64,000 bases of DNA from Actinotalea alkalitolerans (GTDB taxonomy: Bacteria; Actinomycetota; Actinomycetes; Actinomycetales; Cellulomonadaceae). How positions within the stretch are numbered: position 1 is the stretch's first letter; each line of letters begins with the position of its first letter. The notes beneath the pieces were generated by a model. That model worked only from the letters and a program-made list of their open reading frames with translations, was not told the DNA's origin and ran no database searches. Of this stretch, positions 13,171-21,749 are shown piece by piece. Position numbers and translations under genes: made by a program. The stretch covers positions 182,448 to 246,447 of the forward strand of contig NZ_JAMBPP010000002.1 in assembly GCF_023369855.1 (NCBI RefSeq), written 5' to 3'.

Positions 13171-13920
13171 TCACGGCTCGACGACGAGCCCGATCCCGGT
13201 CGCGGCGGCCACGAGCGTGGCATCGAAGACGCCGGCCAGGTCCGTCGCGGCGCCGCGGAGGTGACCGAAGAGCTCGACCGTGGTCGCCCCGACGAGCGTG
13301 GAGAACAGCGCGAAGCAGGCGACGACCTCCGCCTCGCCCCAGGCCTGCTCACCCGTCGCGTCACCCGCGCGAGCGGTGGCTGAGGCGACCTGGGCGCCGA
13401 GGTCCAGGGCGGCGCGCTCGACGGTGCCGGTCGGCACGGTCACCATGGCGCGGTCGGTGCGCAACGAGCCGTCCCGATGGGCGTCGATCACCGTCGCCAC
13501 GATCACGACCCAGATCCGCACCGCGTGGGGCACGGTGTCGGTCGGTGCGGCGTAGCCGGGGACGGGCGTGCCGTAGACGAGGGAGAACGAGTGCGGGTGC
13601 GCGAGGGCCCACGCGCGAAAGGCACGGCCGGTGGCGAGCCAGACCTGCCCCGGTGCGGCCCCGGCCTCGCGCGCCTGGGCCGCTGCCGCCTCGCAGGCGG
13701 TACCCACGGCGTCGTAGGCCTCGATGATGAGGAGCGTGAGGAGCCCGTCGCGGGAGGGGACGTAGCGGTAGACCGCGCTGGAGGCGACACCGAGGTCCCG
13801 GGCGACGGCGCGGAGAGAGAGCGCAGCGGCCCCGTCGGCGGCCAGCCGTGCCCGTGCGGCGTCGAGCAGGTCGGCGGTGAACTCGGCACGGGCGCGCTCG
13901 CGCGCGGTCGGGTGTCCCAT
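13171..13920 (-). CDS. TetR-family repressor with WHG-type C-terminal domain
   Basis: A 249-residue regulator. The N-terminal helix-turn-helix is typical of TetR (LRAVARDLGVASSAVYRYV, followed by RDGLLTLLI). The C-terminal half contains WALAHPHSFSLVYGTPVPGY, characteristic of the WHG-type ligand domain. The ATG at 13920 is chosen because the HTH then begins at the usual distance from the N-terminus. It is transcribed away from the NAD-binding epimerase-like gene at 14075, and the gap holds perfect inverted repeats over a promoter, so it most likely represses that gene and itself. The ligand is unknown. Confidence 0.88.
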   Translation of the reverse strand: MGHPTARERARAEFTADLLDAARARLAADGAAALSLRAVARDLGVASSAVYRYVPSRDGLLTLLIIEAYDAVGTACEAAAAQAREAGAAPGQVWLATGRAFRAWALAHPHSFSLVYGTPVPGYAAPTDTVPHAVRIWVVIVATVIDAHRDGSLRTDRAMVTVPTGTVERAALDLGAQVASATARAGDATGEQAWGEAEVVACFALFSTLVGATTVELFGHLRGAATDLAGVFDATLVAAATGIGLVVEP

Positions 13921-13939
13921 GGGTCCAGTCTGGTGCGAG

Positions 13940-13982
13940 AGAGCAGTGATCACAAGTGTGAGCACTGCTCTTGACAGTGCTC
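13940..13982. promoter_or_regulatory. TetR operator and promoter between regulator and epimerase gene
   Basis: Two overlapping perfect inverted repeats: AGAGCAGTG (13940-13948) with CACTGCTCT (13963-13971), and GAGCACTG (13960-13967) with CAGTGCTC (13975-13982). A consensus -35 TTGACA (13971-13976) for the epimerase gene lies inside the second. A further half-site-like GAGAGCGGTGCTC occurs near 14010-14022. This is the expected layout for autoregulated divergent TetR repression. Confidence 0.75.
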
Positions 13983-14074
13983 TCCGGATCGAGGAGCATC
14001 GACCCGAACGAGAGCGGTGCTCACACATCCGTGCGGGCTCCTCGCCGGACACCCACCCCACCAGGAGATCCGCC

Positions 14075-15034
14075 ATGGCCCGTCACGTCATCCTCGGCAA
14101 GGGCCCCATCGGGCGAACGCTCGCCACGCACCTCCTCGACGCCGGGCACGAGGTCGTCGTGCTCAGCCGCTCCGGTGGCCCGCCCGGACCCGCTCGCCCC
14201 GGGCTGAGCTGGGCAGCTGTGGACGGCGCTGATGCCGCGGCCCTGACGTCCGCCGCGCAGGACGCCGACGCCCTGTACAACTGCGTCAACCCGCCCTACC
14301 ACCGTTGGCCGACCGACTGGCCGCCGGTGGCCGAGGCGCTCCTCGTCGCCGCCGAGCGCACCGGCGCCGTCCTGGTGACCGCCGGCAACCTCTACTCCTA
14401 CGGCGCCGGCACGCAGCTCATGACCGAGGCCTCGCCCTTCCGGACCCGCGAGACCAAGGGCCTGGTGCGCGCCACGATGTCGACGCAGGCGCTGCGCCAC
14501 CACCACGAGGGCCGGCTGCGCAGCACCGAGGTCCGGGGCAGCGACTACCTCGGCCCGGGTGCCGAGGCGCACGCCCACGCCGGCCCCCGGATGCTCGAAC
14601 CCCTGCTGGCGGGCAAGACCGTCCGCCCGATCGGTGCGGCCGACGTCCTGCACACCTGGACCTACCTGCCGGACTTCGCCCGGACGCTCGCCGCAGCGGC
14701 CACCACCGAGGCCGCCTGGGGTCAGGCCTGGCACGTCCCCTCCCCCGAGCCGCTGACGTTCCGCGAGCTCGCCCGCCGCTTCGCCTCCGCGGCGGGTGCT
14801 CCCGAGCCGCGTGTCGCTCCGGTGCCGATGGCTCTGGTCCGGACCATCGGCCTGGTCCAGCCGATGATGCGTGAGGTCGCAGCGATGGGCTACCAGTTCA
14901 CCGAGCCGTTCGTGATGGACTCCACGGCCTCCCAGGTGGCGCTCGGGCTGACCCCCACGCCGTGGCCCACGGTCGTCGCCGAGACGCTCGCCGCCTTCAC
15001 CGGGGCGAGCGGGCCTGCAGTACGGACCGAGTGA
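14075..15034 (+). CDS. NAD-dependent epimerase/dehydratase-like (atypical SDR) protein
   Basis: A 319-residue Rossmann protein: MARHVILGKGPIGRTLATHL opens with a GxGxxG dinucleotide motif, and VVVLSRS ends the second strand. A later block, GNLYSYG, stands where extended SDRs keep their catalytic Tyr region, but a clean YxxxK is not evident, so it may be an atypical SDR or NmrA-like sensor. The C-terminal half (HTWTYLPDFARTLA, PLTFRELARRFA) is typical of epimerase-like sugar or quinone reductases. AGGAG precedes the ATG. It is controlled by the divergent TetR gene. Its stop codon is two bases from the purN stop on the other strand. Confidence 0.75.
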   Translation: MARHVILGKGPIGRTLATHLLDAGHEVVVLSRSGGPPGPARPGLSWAAVDGADAAALTSAAQDADALYNCVNPPYHRWPTDWPPVAEALLVAAERTGAVLVTAGNLYSYGAGTQLMTEASPFRTRETKGLVRATMSTQALRHHHEGRLRSTEVRGSDYLGPGAEAHAHAGPRMLEPLLAGKTVRPIGAADVLHTWTYLPDFARTLAAAATTEAAWGQAWHVPSPEPLTFRELARRFASAAGAPEPRVAPVPMALVRTIGLVQPMMREVAAMGYQFTEPFVMDSTASQVALGLTPTPWPTVVAETLAAFTGASGPAVRTE

Positions 15035-15036
15035 GG

Positions 15037-15696
15037 TCAGCCCAGCCGGACGCGGCGGCCCGTGGTCTCGAGACCACGGCGGGCAAGACGCCCGACGACC
15101 TCGACGAGGAGTGCGCGCTCGACGGACTTGATCCGCTCGTGCAGGCTCGACTCGTCGTCGTCGTCGGCCACGGCCACCGCCTCCTGGGCGATGATCGGCC
15201 CGGTGTCCACCCCGGCGTCGACGAGGTGGACGGTGCACCCGGTGACCCGCACGCCGTAGGCGAGCGCGTCCCGCACACCGTGGGCCCCCGGGAACGACGG
15301 CAGGAGCGCGGGGTGGGTGTTGACGATGCGACCCTCGAACCGTGCAAGGAAGGGCGCGCCGAGGATGCGCATGAAGCCCGCGCTGACGACCCAGGCGGGC
15401 TCGAAGACGCGCACGGCCTCGGCCATCCCGGCGTCCCAGGCGGCGCGGTCGGGGAAGTCGCCGGGTGCGACGACCGCGGTCGCCACCCCCGCCGCCCGCG
15501 CGATCGCCAGACCGCCGGCCGCAGGGTTGTCGCTGACCACCCCGACGACCCGCGCCCCGTAGGCGACGTCGTCGTGCGCGTCGAGCAGGGCCGCGAGGTT
15601 GGAGCCCGCGCCCGAGATCAGCACCACGACCCGAGCGCGCGGGGGAACCACCGTGGACGGCGGGCCGGCCGGGGTGCGGGGATGGTCGACGGGCAC
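15037..15696 (-). CDS. purN: Phosphoribosylglycinamide formyltransferase
   Basis: A 219-residue GAR transformylase, step three of purine synthesis, using 10-formyl-THF. Motifs seen: VLISGAGSNLAAL (phosphate loop), the catalytic block NTHPALLPSFPGAHGVRDAL with Asn and His, and DAGVDTGPII with the catalytic Asp. The first about 20 residues are proline-rich extra sequence. The start is GTG with a weak upstream purine stretch. In relatives purN normally abuts purH; here 2.1 kb with a TetR/epimerase pair separates them, so purN must end its own transcript or rely on read-through. Confidence 0.95.
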   Translation of the reverse strand: MPVDHPRTPAGPPSTVVPPRARVVVLISGAGSNLAALLDAHDDVAYGARVVGVVSDNPAAGGLAIARAAGVATAVVAPGDFPDRAAWDAGMAEAVRVFEPAWVVSAGFMRILGAPFLARFEGRIVNTHPALLPSFPGAHGVRDALAYGVRVTGCTVHLVDAGVDTGPIIAQEAVAVADDDDESSLHERIKSVERALLVEVVGRLARRGLETTGRRVRLG

Positions 15697-15794
15697 GCCG
15701 TGACCCTAGCCGCAGACCCCGGTGTGGGGCACCCCGGCGTGCGGGTGGGAGACTGGGAACCTTCGGCGACGCCGACCGAGCCCCAGGAGCGACC

Positions 15795-16355
15795 GTGAGC
15801 AACCCGTACGCCCCGCCGTCGAGCGGCACGCGTGGCGAGGAGCGCCCCGGTGATCCCGGAGCGCCCCCGGCACCCGGGCCGCAGACCCCCGCGCCGCACG
15901 GTCCGCACGGCGCTGCGGACGGGTCCGCCCCGCACGAGAAGCCTCCCCGCCCCCCGCAGGACCCCGAGGCGGTCCGCGCCGCGAGCCGCATGGTCCTCCA
16001 CTTCGGCCTGCTGATGCTCGCGAGCCTGGTGACGTCCTCGCTCGCGCTGCCCTGGCAGGTCGCGGCCCTCGGCTTCGCCCTCGCCGCGCTGGTCCAGGGC
16101 GTGCGAGCGCTACGGGCGATCTGGCGGGCCGGGGTGCGCGGCGTGCTCGTCCCGGTGGTCGCCTCAGGTGTCGCGCTCACCGCCGTGATGTCCCTGTCGA
16201 TGCTCCTGCTGCTGGCCCTGTGGCCGGTGCAGATGGAGCGGCAGGACTGCCTGGGCGGGGCGCTGACCATCTCTGCCCGCGAGGCCTGCGAGAGCCGGTT
16301 CCAGGAGTCCTTGACCGAGTTCCTCGAGCAGTACGGTCAGCGCCCGACCGGCTGA
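15795..16355 (+). CDS. Unknown membrane protein with proline-rich N-terminus
   Basis: A 186-residue protein I do not recognise. Residues 1-57 are proline/glycine-rich and probably disordered in the cytoplasm. Hydrophobic stretches follow at about 68-84, 87-104 and 116-145. The C-terminal tail carries two cysteines (C152, C165) spaced 13 apart, which could form a disulfide if outside the cell. The start is GTG with AGGAG upstream. It diverges from purN and runs 19 bases into the 3' end of the DUF6350 gene on the opposite strand. Confidence 0.6.
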   Translation: MSNPYAPPSSGTRGEERPGDPGAPPAPGPQTPAPHGPHGAADGSAPHEKPPRPPQDPEAVRAASRMVLHFGLLMLASLVTSSLALPWQVAALGFALAALVQGVRALRAIWRAGVRGVLVPVVASGVALTAVMSLSMLLLLALWPVQMERQDCLGGALTISAREACESRFQESLTEFLEQYGQRPTG

Positions 16356-17704
16356 TCGGCGCCCGGCGCGACGTCCTGCCCCCCGGAGGCGGCCGGAGCG
16401 ACGTCCTGCTCGCCGGAGGCGACGGGAGGGTCGGTCTGCTCGCCGGACGCGCGGGGGCCCACACCCGACGCGCCGGTCCGCAGCCGGGCAGCGGTGCGGG
16501 TCACGGCCCGCCCGACCGCGGCCCGCAGCTCACGGTCGGCGGGGGTGCACACCAGCATCGCTCCCAGGCCCGATCCCACGGCGACCGTCAGCGCCACCTC
16601 GAGGACGGGCGCACCCACCTGCGTCATCCGACCCGGCCCGACGGCGCCGTCGGCCAGGAGCATCGCCAGGGCCGTCATCAGCCCGGCAGCACCCGCGGTG
16701 CACGCCGAGACCACGACCGGCTCCCACCACCGCGTCGCCCGGACACGACGGTGCAGCCACAGCCCGACGACCGCTCCGGCCACGACCAGGACCAGCGGCA
16801 CCCACACCCACGCGCCCCCCGCCGAGCCCTCCCCCGGCAGCGCCGCCAGCAGGGGCAGCGCGGGCAGCGGACCGACGACGACCTCAGCCGGCGAGAACAG
16901 CGAACCGGTACCGACCACGAACCCAGGACCCGCCAACCAGGCCACGACCCACAGCACGAGGTTGGGAAGCAGAGCGAGCTGCGCGACGGCCAGCAGCAAC
17001 CCGCCGAAGGTGTCGACGCCCAGCCCGGCGATGACGTCCCCCGTGGGCGCCCGGCCCGAGAGGACCCACAGGATCGTGACCGCAGCGGCGGTCCCGACCA
17101 GCAGGCACACCACCATCAGCCCGGCGACGGTCCCCGTGCGCACCAGCGGGTGCACCCGGCTCCACAGCGGGCGCGTGGTCTCGCGCACCCGCCGCACCCG
17201 GACGGTCCCCGCACCCAGGCCGAGGGCCGCCACGACGGACGCACCCACCAGGGTCCGCAGCACGGCGAACCCGCCGGCGCCCAGCGGTCCGGCCGAGCCG
17301 GCGAGCAGCAGGACCATGAGCACCATCACGAGGTAGCCCCCGATCCCGGCGAGCCACGCGGCGACCCCGGGGAAGGCCGAGCGGCGGGCCGAGGCGTAGC
17401 AGGTGAACAGCGCGAGGGTCGTGATGCCGAGCGGGGTCAGCGTGACCAGCACGCCGTCGACCAGCAGGGAACCTCCGTGCCCGAGCAGCCAGAGCCCACC
17501 GCCCACGGCCACGGACCGGGTCCAGCCGATCTCCGCGTTGGAGGGGTCGGCCGACGTCGCGACGTACGCGGCCAGGGCCGGCATCACCACGACCAGCACC
17601 GAGAGCATGGCCCCCTGCACCCCGGCGAGGACCCCGGAGAGCCAGCGCGGGGCACCCTCGAGCGCAGCGTTCGCACGGGATCGCCAGGCGAGGGTCGAGG
17701 TCAC
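16337..17704 (-). CDS. DUF6350-type polytopic membrane protein
   Basis: About 455 residues with roughly nine to ten membrane helices and a polar C-terminal tail with short degenerate repeats (PVASGEQDVAPAASGGQDVA). Size, topology and position between sucCD and purN match the actinobacterial family annotated DUF6350 (unknown function). Start taken as GTG 17704, the last in-frame start before the first helix; upstream sequence in this frame is low-complexity. Its transcript may be the natural leader into purN. The 3' end overlaps the convergent neighbour by 19 bases. Confidence 0.7.
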   Translation of the reverse strand: MTSTLAWRSRANAALEGAPRWLSGVLAGVQGAMLSVLVVVMPALAAYVATSADPSNAEIGWTRSVAVGGGLWLLGHGGSLLVDGVLVTLTPLGITTLALFTCYASARRSAFPGVAAWLAGIGGYLVMVLMVLLLAGSAGPLGAGGFAVLRTLVGASVVAALGLGAGTVRVRRVRETTRPLWSRVHPLVRTGTVAGLMVVCLLVGTAAAVTILWVLSGRAPTGDVIAGLGVDTFGGLLLAVAQLALLPNLVLWVVAWLAGPGFVVGTGSLFSPAEVVVGPLPALPLLAALPGEGSAGGAWVWVPLVLVVAGAVVGLWLHRRVRATRWWEPVVVSACTAGAAGLMTALAMLLADGAVGPGRMTQVGAPVLEVALTVAVGSGLGAMLVCTPADRELRAAVGRAVTRTAARLRTGASGVGPRASGEQTDPPVASGEQDVAPAASGGQDVAPGADQPVGR

Positions 17705-17797
17705 GTCCTCATGGTCTCCCGCGGCCCGGCCGCGCCCGTTCACCCGAGGACGGCGGGCGTGTCGGGCTCGGGTCGGTCCCCTCCACCGTCGACGCCG

Positions 17798-17830
17798 GAC
17801 GGCGCCGTCCCCGGGAGGGACGGCGCCGTC
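17798..17830 (-). terminator. Terminator of the sucCD operon
   Basis: Perfect 13-bp stem GACGGCGCCGTCC / GGACGGCGCCGTC with a 7-base loop, 23 bases after the sucD stop. Its GACGGCGCC arm closely resembles that of the mdh terminator at 5939-5975. Confidence 0.8.
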
Positions 17831-17852
17831 GGTGGTGCAGCGGCAGGCGTGC

Positions 17853-18743
17853 TCAGGAGAGCAGCTCGCGCATGATCCTCGCGGTCTCGCTCGGGGTCTT
17901 GCCGACCCGGACACCAGCGGCCTCGAGGGCCTCCTTCTTGGCCTGGGCGGTGCCCGAGGATCCCGAGACGATGGCGCCCGCGTGGCCCATCGTCTTGCCC
18001 TCGGGAGCGGTGAACCCGGCCACGTAGCCGACCACCGGCTTGGTGACGTGCTCGGCGATGTAGGCGGCGGCACGCTCCTCGGCGTCCCCACCGATCTCAC
18101 CGATCATCACGATCGCGTGGGTCTCGGGGTCCGCCTCGAAGGCCGCCAGGGCGTCGATGTGCGTGGTCCCGATGATCGGGTCGCCCCCGATGCCGATCGC
18201 GGTCGAGAAGCCGAAGTCCCGCAGCTCGTACATCATCTGGTAGGTCAGGGTGCCCGACTTGGAGACCAGGCCGATGTGGCCCGGCCCGGTGATGTCGGCC
18301 GGGATGATCCCGACGTTGGACTTCCCAGGGCTGATCAGTCCGGGGCAGTTGGGTCCGATCAGCCGGACGCCCTTGGCCTGGGCGGCGGTGAAGAACTCGG
18401 CGGTGTCCGCGACGGGGACCCCCTCGGTGATGATCACCACGAGCGGGACTCCCGCCTCGATCGCCTCGAGGACGGCTGCCTTGGTGTGGGCCGGAGGCAC
18501 GAAGATCACCGAGACGTCGGCGCCGGTCTGCGACACGGCGTCGGCCACCGAGCCGAAGACCGGCACCGAGACGGTGGTGTCCTCACCGACGGTGAAGTCG
18601 ACGCTCGTGCCCGCCTTGCGCGGGTTGACTCCGCCGACCACGGCAGTGCCGCCGGCCAGCATGCGCGTGGTGTGCTTCTGGCCCTCGGAGCCGGTCATGC
18701 CCTGGACGATGACCTTGGATGCCTCGGTCAGGAAGATCGCCAT
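17853..18743 (-). CDS. sucD: Succinyl-CoA synthetase alpha subunit
   Basis: A 296-residue ADP-forming succinyl-CoA ligase alpha chain. It holds the N-terminal CoA-binding Rossmann region ([16 protein letters not shown]) and the phosphorylated histidine H254 in TMGHAGAI. With SucC it interconverts succinyl-CoA and succinate with substrate-level ATP formation in the TCA cycle. It begins 33 bases after the sucC stop and is followed by a strong hairpin terminator, so the two form an operon. Confidence 0.96.
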   Translation of the reverse strand: MAIFLTEASKVIVQGMTGSEGQKHTTRMLAGGTAVVGGVNPRKAGTSVDFTVGEDTTVSVPVFGSVADAVSQTGADVSVIFVPPAHTKAAVLEAIEAGVPLVVIITEGVPVADTAEFFTAAQAKGVRLIGPNCPGLISPGKSNVGIIPADITGPGHIGLVSKSGTLTYQMMYELRDFGFSTAIGIGGDPIIGTTHIDALAAFEADPETHAIVMIGEIGGDAEERAAAYIAEHVTKPVVGYVAGFTAPEGKTMGHAGAIVSGSSGTAQAKKEALEAAGVRVGKTPSETARIMRELLS

Positions 18744-18776
18744 CTGTGTGTTCTCTCGTCTCGTCGTCGTGGGGGC

Positions 18777-19943
18777 TCAGGAGTTGGCGAGCTCGGCAGC
18801 CTTGGCTGCGGCGCCGTCCATGGTGTCGGCCAGCGTCACCAGCGGGTGCGCGGCCTCGGCGAGGATGCGGCGACCCTCGACCACGTTGTTGCCGTCCAGG
18901 CGGACGACGAGCGGCTTGGTCGCGTGGTCCCCCAGGATCTCCAGCGCGTGGACGATCCCGTCGGCCACCGCGTCGCACGCGGTGATGCCACCGAAGACGT
19001 TGACGAAGACCGACTTGACCTGCGGGTCGGACAGGATGATGTCCAGGCCTGCAGCCATGATCTCGGCCGAGGCGCCACCGCCGATGTCCAGGAAGTTCGC
19101 CGGCTTGACCCCGCCGTGCGCCTCGCCCGCGTAGGCCACGACGTCCAGGGTGCTCATGACCAGCCCGGCACCGTTGCCGATGATCCCCACGGCACCGTCG
19201 AGCTTGACGTAGTTGAGGTTCTTGGCCTTGGCCCGTGCCTCGAGCGGGTCGGTCTCGGCGGCGTCCTCGAGCTCGGCGTGCTCGGGGTGGCGGAAGTCCG
19301 CGTTGGCGTCGAGGGTGACCTTGCCGTCCAGGGCGACGATCTGGCCGTCCTCGGTGCGGACCAGGGGGTTGACCTCGACGAGCGTGGCGTCCTCCTCGCG
19401 GTAGACGACCCACAGCTTCTGGATCGCGTCGGCGACCTGGTCGGCGACGTCGGCCGCGAACCCTGCCGCGGCGACGATCTCGGCGGCCTTCGCGGCGTCG
19501 ATCCCGACCAGCGGGTCGACGGCGACCTTGGCCAGGGCCTCGGGCCGCTCGACCGCGAGCTGCTCGATCTCGACCCCGCCCTCGACGCTGGCCATCGCGA
19601 GGTAGCGGCGCTCGGCCCGGTCGAGCAGGACCGAGAAGTAGTACTCCTCGGCGATCCTGGCGCCCTGGGCGATCATCAGGGTCTCCACGACGTGGCCCTT
19701 GATGTCCAGGCCGAGGATCTCCTGGGCGCGCTGAGCGGCCTCGTCGGGTGAGTGGGCGAGCTTGACGCCACCCGCCTTGCCGCGGCCACCGACCTTGACC
19801 TGAGCCTTGACGACGACCGTCCCGCCGCCGAGCTGCTCGGCCGCGGCCCGCGCCTCGTCGGGGGTTCGGGCAACGATGCCACCCAGCACGGGAACACCGT
19901 GCTTCTCGAAGACGTCCCGTGCCTGGTACTCGAACAGGTCCAC
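18777..19943 (-). CDS. sucC: Succinyl-CoA synthetase beta subunit
   Basis: A 388-residue ATP-grasp subunit: [18 protein letters not shown] at the N-terminus, then [16 protein letters not shown] for nucleotide binding, VNPLV metal-site residues, and [13 protein letters not shown] in the ligase domain. The GTG start gives the conserved N-terminus exactly. It is first in sucC-sucD. The 110-base gap upstream carries a palindromic element shared with the icd upstream region. Confidence 0.96.
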   Translation of the reverse strand: MDLFEYQARDVFEKHGVPVLGGIVARTPDEARAAAEQLGGGTVVVKAQVKVGGRGKAGGVKLAHSPDEAAQRAQEILGLDIKGHVVETLMIAQGARIAEEYYFSVLLDRAERRYLAMASVEGGVEIEQLAVERPEALAKVAVDPLVGIDAAKAAEIVAAAGFAADVADQVADAIQKLWVVYREEDATLVEVNPLVRTEDGQIVALDGKVTLDANADFRHPEHAELEDAAETDPLEARAKAKNLNYVKLDGAVGIIGNGAGLVMSTLDVVAYAGEAHGGVKPANFLDIGGGASAEIMAAGLDIILSDPQVKSVFVNVFGGITACDAVADGIVHALEILGDHATKPLVVRLDGNNVVEGRRILAEAAHPLVTLADTMDGAAAKAAELANS

Positions 19944-20021
19944 CCTGCTCCGCCCTTCCTCGATCCGGCCGCGGCCCGTGATGGCCGCGTCGCCCTCAGC
20001 GATGGTAGCCGGGCCACGCAG

Positions 20022-20041
20022 GTATCTTCACATCGAGAGAT
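20022..20041. promoter_or_regulatory. Element upstream of sucC matching the icd upstream palindrome
   Basis: The segment GTATCTTCACATCGAGAGAT shares 12 contiguous bases (ACATCGAGAGAT) with the copy at 8411-8430. The left arm is less perfect here. It is about 80-100 bases before the sucC start. Confidence 0.45.
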
Positions 20042-20054
20042 CCCTGCCGGCGCC

Positions 20055-21656
20055 TCAGCGGGTGACGGGGACGTCAGTGATCCGGAACGGTGGGCCCCCG
20101 ACGTCGACCCCGACGCTGTCGGTGACCTGCTTGCGCAGCTGGGGCGCGTCGAGCGTCACGGTCTGCCCCGGGACGTCCGGCCAGACGACGGTGACCGTCA
20201 TCGTCTCCTCGGGCCCCAGACCCGTCAGGATCCGGTCGGCGACCGGGTCCCGCTGCCCCTCGCGGACGACGTAGTCGAGCGGGTAGACGCGGGTGTCCCC
20301 GCTGATCAGGGTCACCCTGTTGGCGGCGGCCTGGAGCGAGGCGTCGAAGGTCCCCCGCGCGTCCCAGGCGCCCGCCGCCAGCACGGTGACCAGGGGCGCG
20401 TCGTCCGCGCCCGCGTTCGTCAGGGTGAGCTCTCCCACCAGGTACCCGTCGATGCGGCGCATGCTCGCGACCGCGAGACGGAAGGTCCGGGTCTGCGAGC
20501 CGAAGACCTGCTCCACGGTGACCTCCGCCAGACCCGAGACCGTCGGACCGGTGCTCTCCGGGAGCACCCCGAGCTCGACCTGCGCGTCGTCCGCCGCCCG
20601 GTCGCCGGCCGGGGTGAAGCGCAGCTCGACGCGCCGGTTGACAGCGCGCTGCGCCTCGCCCGTCCCCGCGACGGCGGGCTCGCTCTCGCCCCTGCCCTCG
20701 ACGCTCACCTCGTACGCACCCAGGTCGACCAGCTCACCCAGGCGGGCGGCGACCGCCGCGGCCCGGCGCTCGGAGAGCGCCTGGTTGTACGCCTCGCTCG
20801 CGACGTCGTCGGTGTGCCCGACCACGCGCAGCGCGCCGGCCGGGTAGGCCGCGATCTGGCGGCCCGCCGCGTCGAGGGCCGCATCGGCCTGCGGGCTCAG
20901 CACGTCCTCGTCGACGGCGAAGAGCACGTCCGAGGCGATCTCGACCGTCACCTCGTCGACCGTCTCCCGGGTGCGGACCTGTCCACCGACCTGCTCGGTG
21001 TACGACTCCATCGGGATCGGCCCGAGCTCGAGGTCCCCGGGATCGGCGTCGGTCAGGTCGGCGAGGGTCACCCGACCCGCGGCTGGGCCCTGCCCGTCGT
21101 CCGCGCCGGGTGCGTCCTGGGACGCGACGACCGGGACGTCGACGAAGAGGCCGGCGGCCGGCACCAGCACCGTGACGGTGGGCGTGGTCGGGGCGGCGAA
21201 CGCGACGTGCATGTGCTGCGGCTCGCCGCCGACCTCGACGCCGTAGATGCCCGTGCTGGCGGCGCGCCGGCCCGAGGCGTCCTGGGCCACCGTCGAGATC
21301 AGGCCGGCCTCGGCGTCCAGGAGGCGGACGGCGTCCGGTCCGGGCCGTCCCGCGCCGTACGGGTTGGCCCAGGCGATGCCCAGCATAACGTCGCCCTCCC
21401 CGCTCACCGCGCGAGCCTCGATCGCCAGGACGCCGACGCCGTCCTCGACCACCACCGGCCCGACGGCCACCTCGATGTCCAGCCCCTGCAGGTGCACGAC
21501 CCTCGTCACCGGCTCGGCGAGGTCCGCGACGGCCTCGGGCTCGACCGACTCCACGACCGTCGGGACGGGGACGGGCGTCTCGGCCGGGGCGCACGCCGTC
21601 ATGGCGCCAGCTCCCAGGACGAGGCAGGCAAGAACGGAGCGTCGGCGGTCGAGCAC
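20055..21656 (-). CDS. Lipoprotein with OmpA-like peptidoglycan-binding domain
   Basis: A 533-residue exported protein. A lipoprotein signal ends GAMTAC with C22 as the lipidated residue. An N-terminal beta-rich domain (about 45-230) is unrecognised. An OmpA-C-like domain follows, containing ASDVLFAVDEDVLSPQA, the meso-DAP/peptidoglycan contact block VVGHTDDVASEAYNQALSER, and GRGESEP...NRRVELRF. A third unrecognised domain (about 350-533) follows. It probably links the membrane to the wall. The start is GTG behind AGGGGGA. A second OmpA-domain protein is encoded at 43285-44385, but their N-terminal domains differ. It lies just upstream of sucC on the same strand. Confidence 0.8.
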   Translation of the reverse strand: MLDRRRSVLACLVLGAGAMTACAPAETPVPVPTVVESVEPEAVADLAEPVTRVVHLQGLDIEVAVGPVVVEDGVGVLAIEARAVSGEGDVMLGIAWANPYGAGRPGPDAVRLLDAEAGLISTVAQDASGRRAASTGIYGVEVGGEPQHMHVAFAAPTTPTVTVLVPAAGLFVDVPVVASQDAPGADDGQGPAAGRVTLADLTDADPGDLELGPIPMESYTEQVGGQVRTRETVDEVTVEIASDVLFAVDEDVLSPQADAALDAAGRQIAAYPAGALRVVGHTDDVASEAYNQALSERRAAAVAARLGELVDLGAYEVSVEGRGESEPAVAGTGEAQRAVNRRVELRFTPAGDRAADDAQVELGVLPESTGPTVSGLAEVTVEQVFGSQTRTFRLAVASMRRIDGYLVGELTLTNAGADDAPLVTVLAAGAWDARGTFDASLQAAANRVTLISGDTRVYPLDYVVREGQRDPVADRILTGLGPEETMTVTVVWPDVPGQTVTLDAPQLRKQVTDSVGVDVGGPPFRITDVPVTR

Positions 21657-21749
21657 GGTGGATCCCCCTGAGGCAGATCCCGGGTGCTGGGGCGCACCGG
21701 GGTGCCGGGCGCCGTGCGGGATCGGGGCCGAGTGTAGCGACCAGGCCCG

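Noticed and set aside
15795-17704. Convergent 19-base gene overlap considered as a frame error
   Set aside because: Both stops are clean and the overlap only affects the last codons of each; short 3' overlaps recur in this window (also arfB/SURF1).
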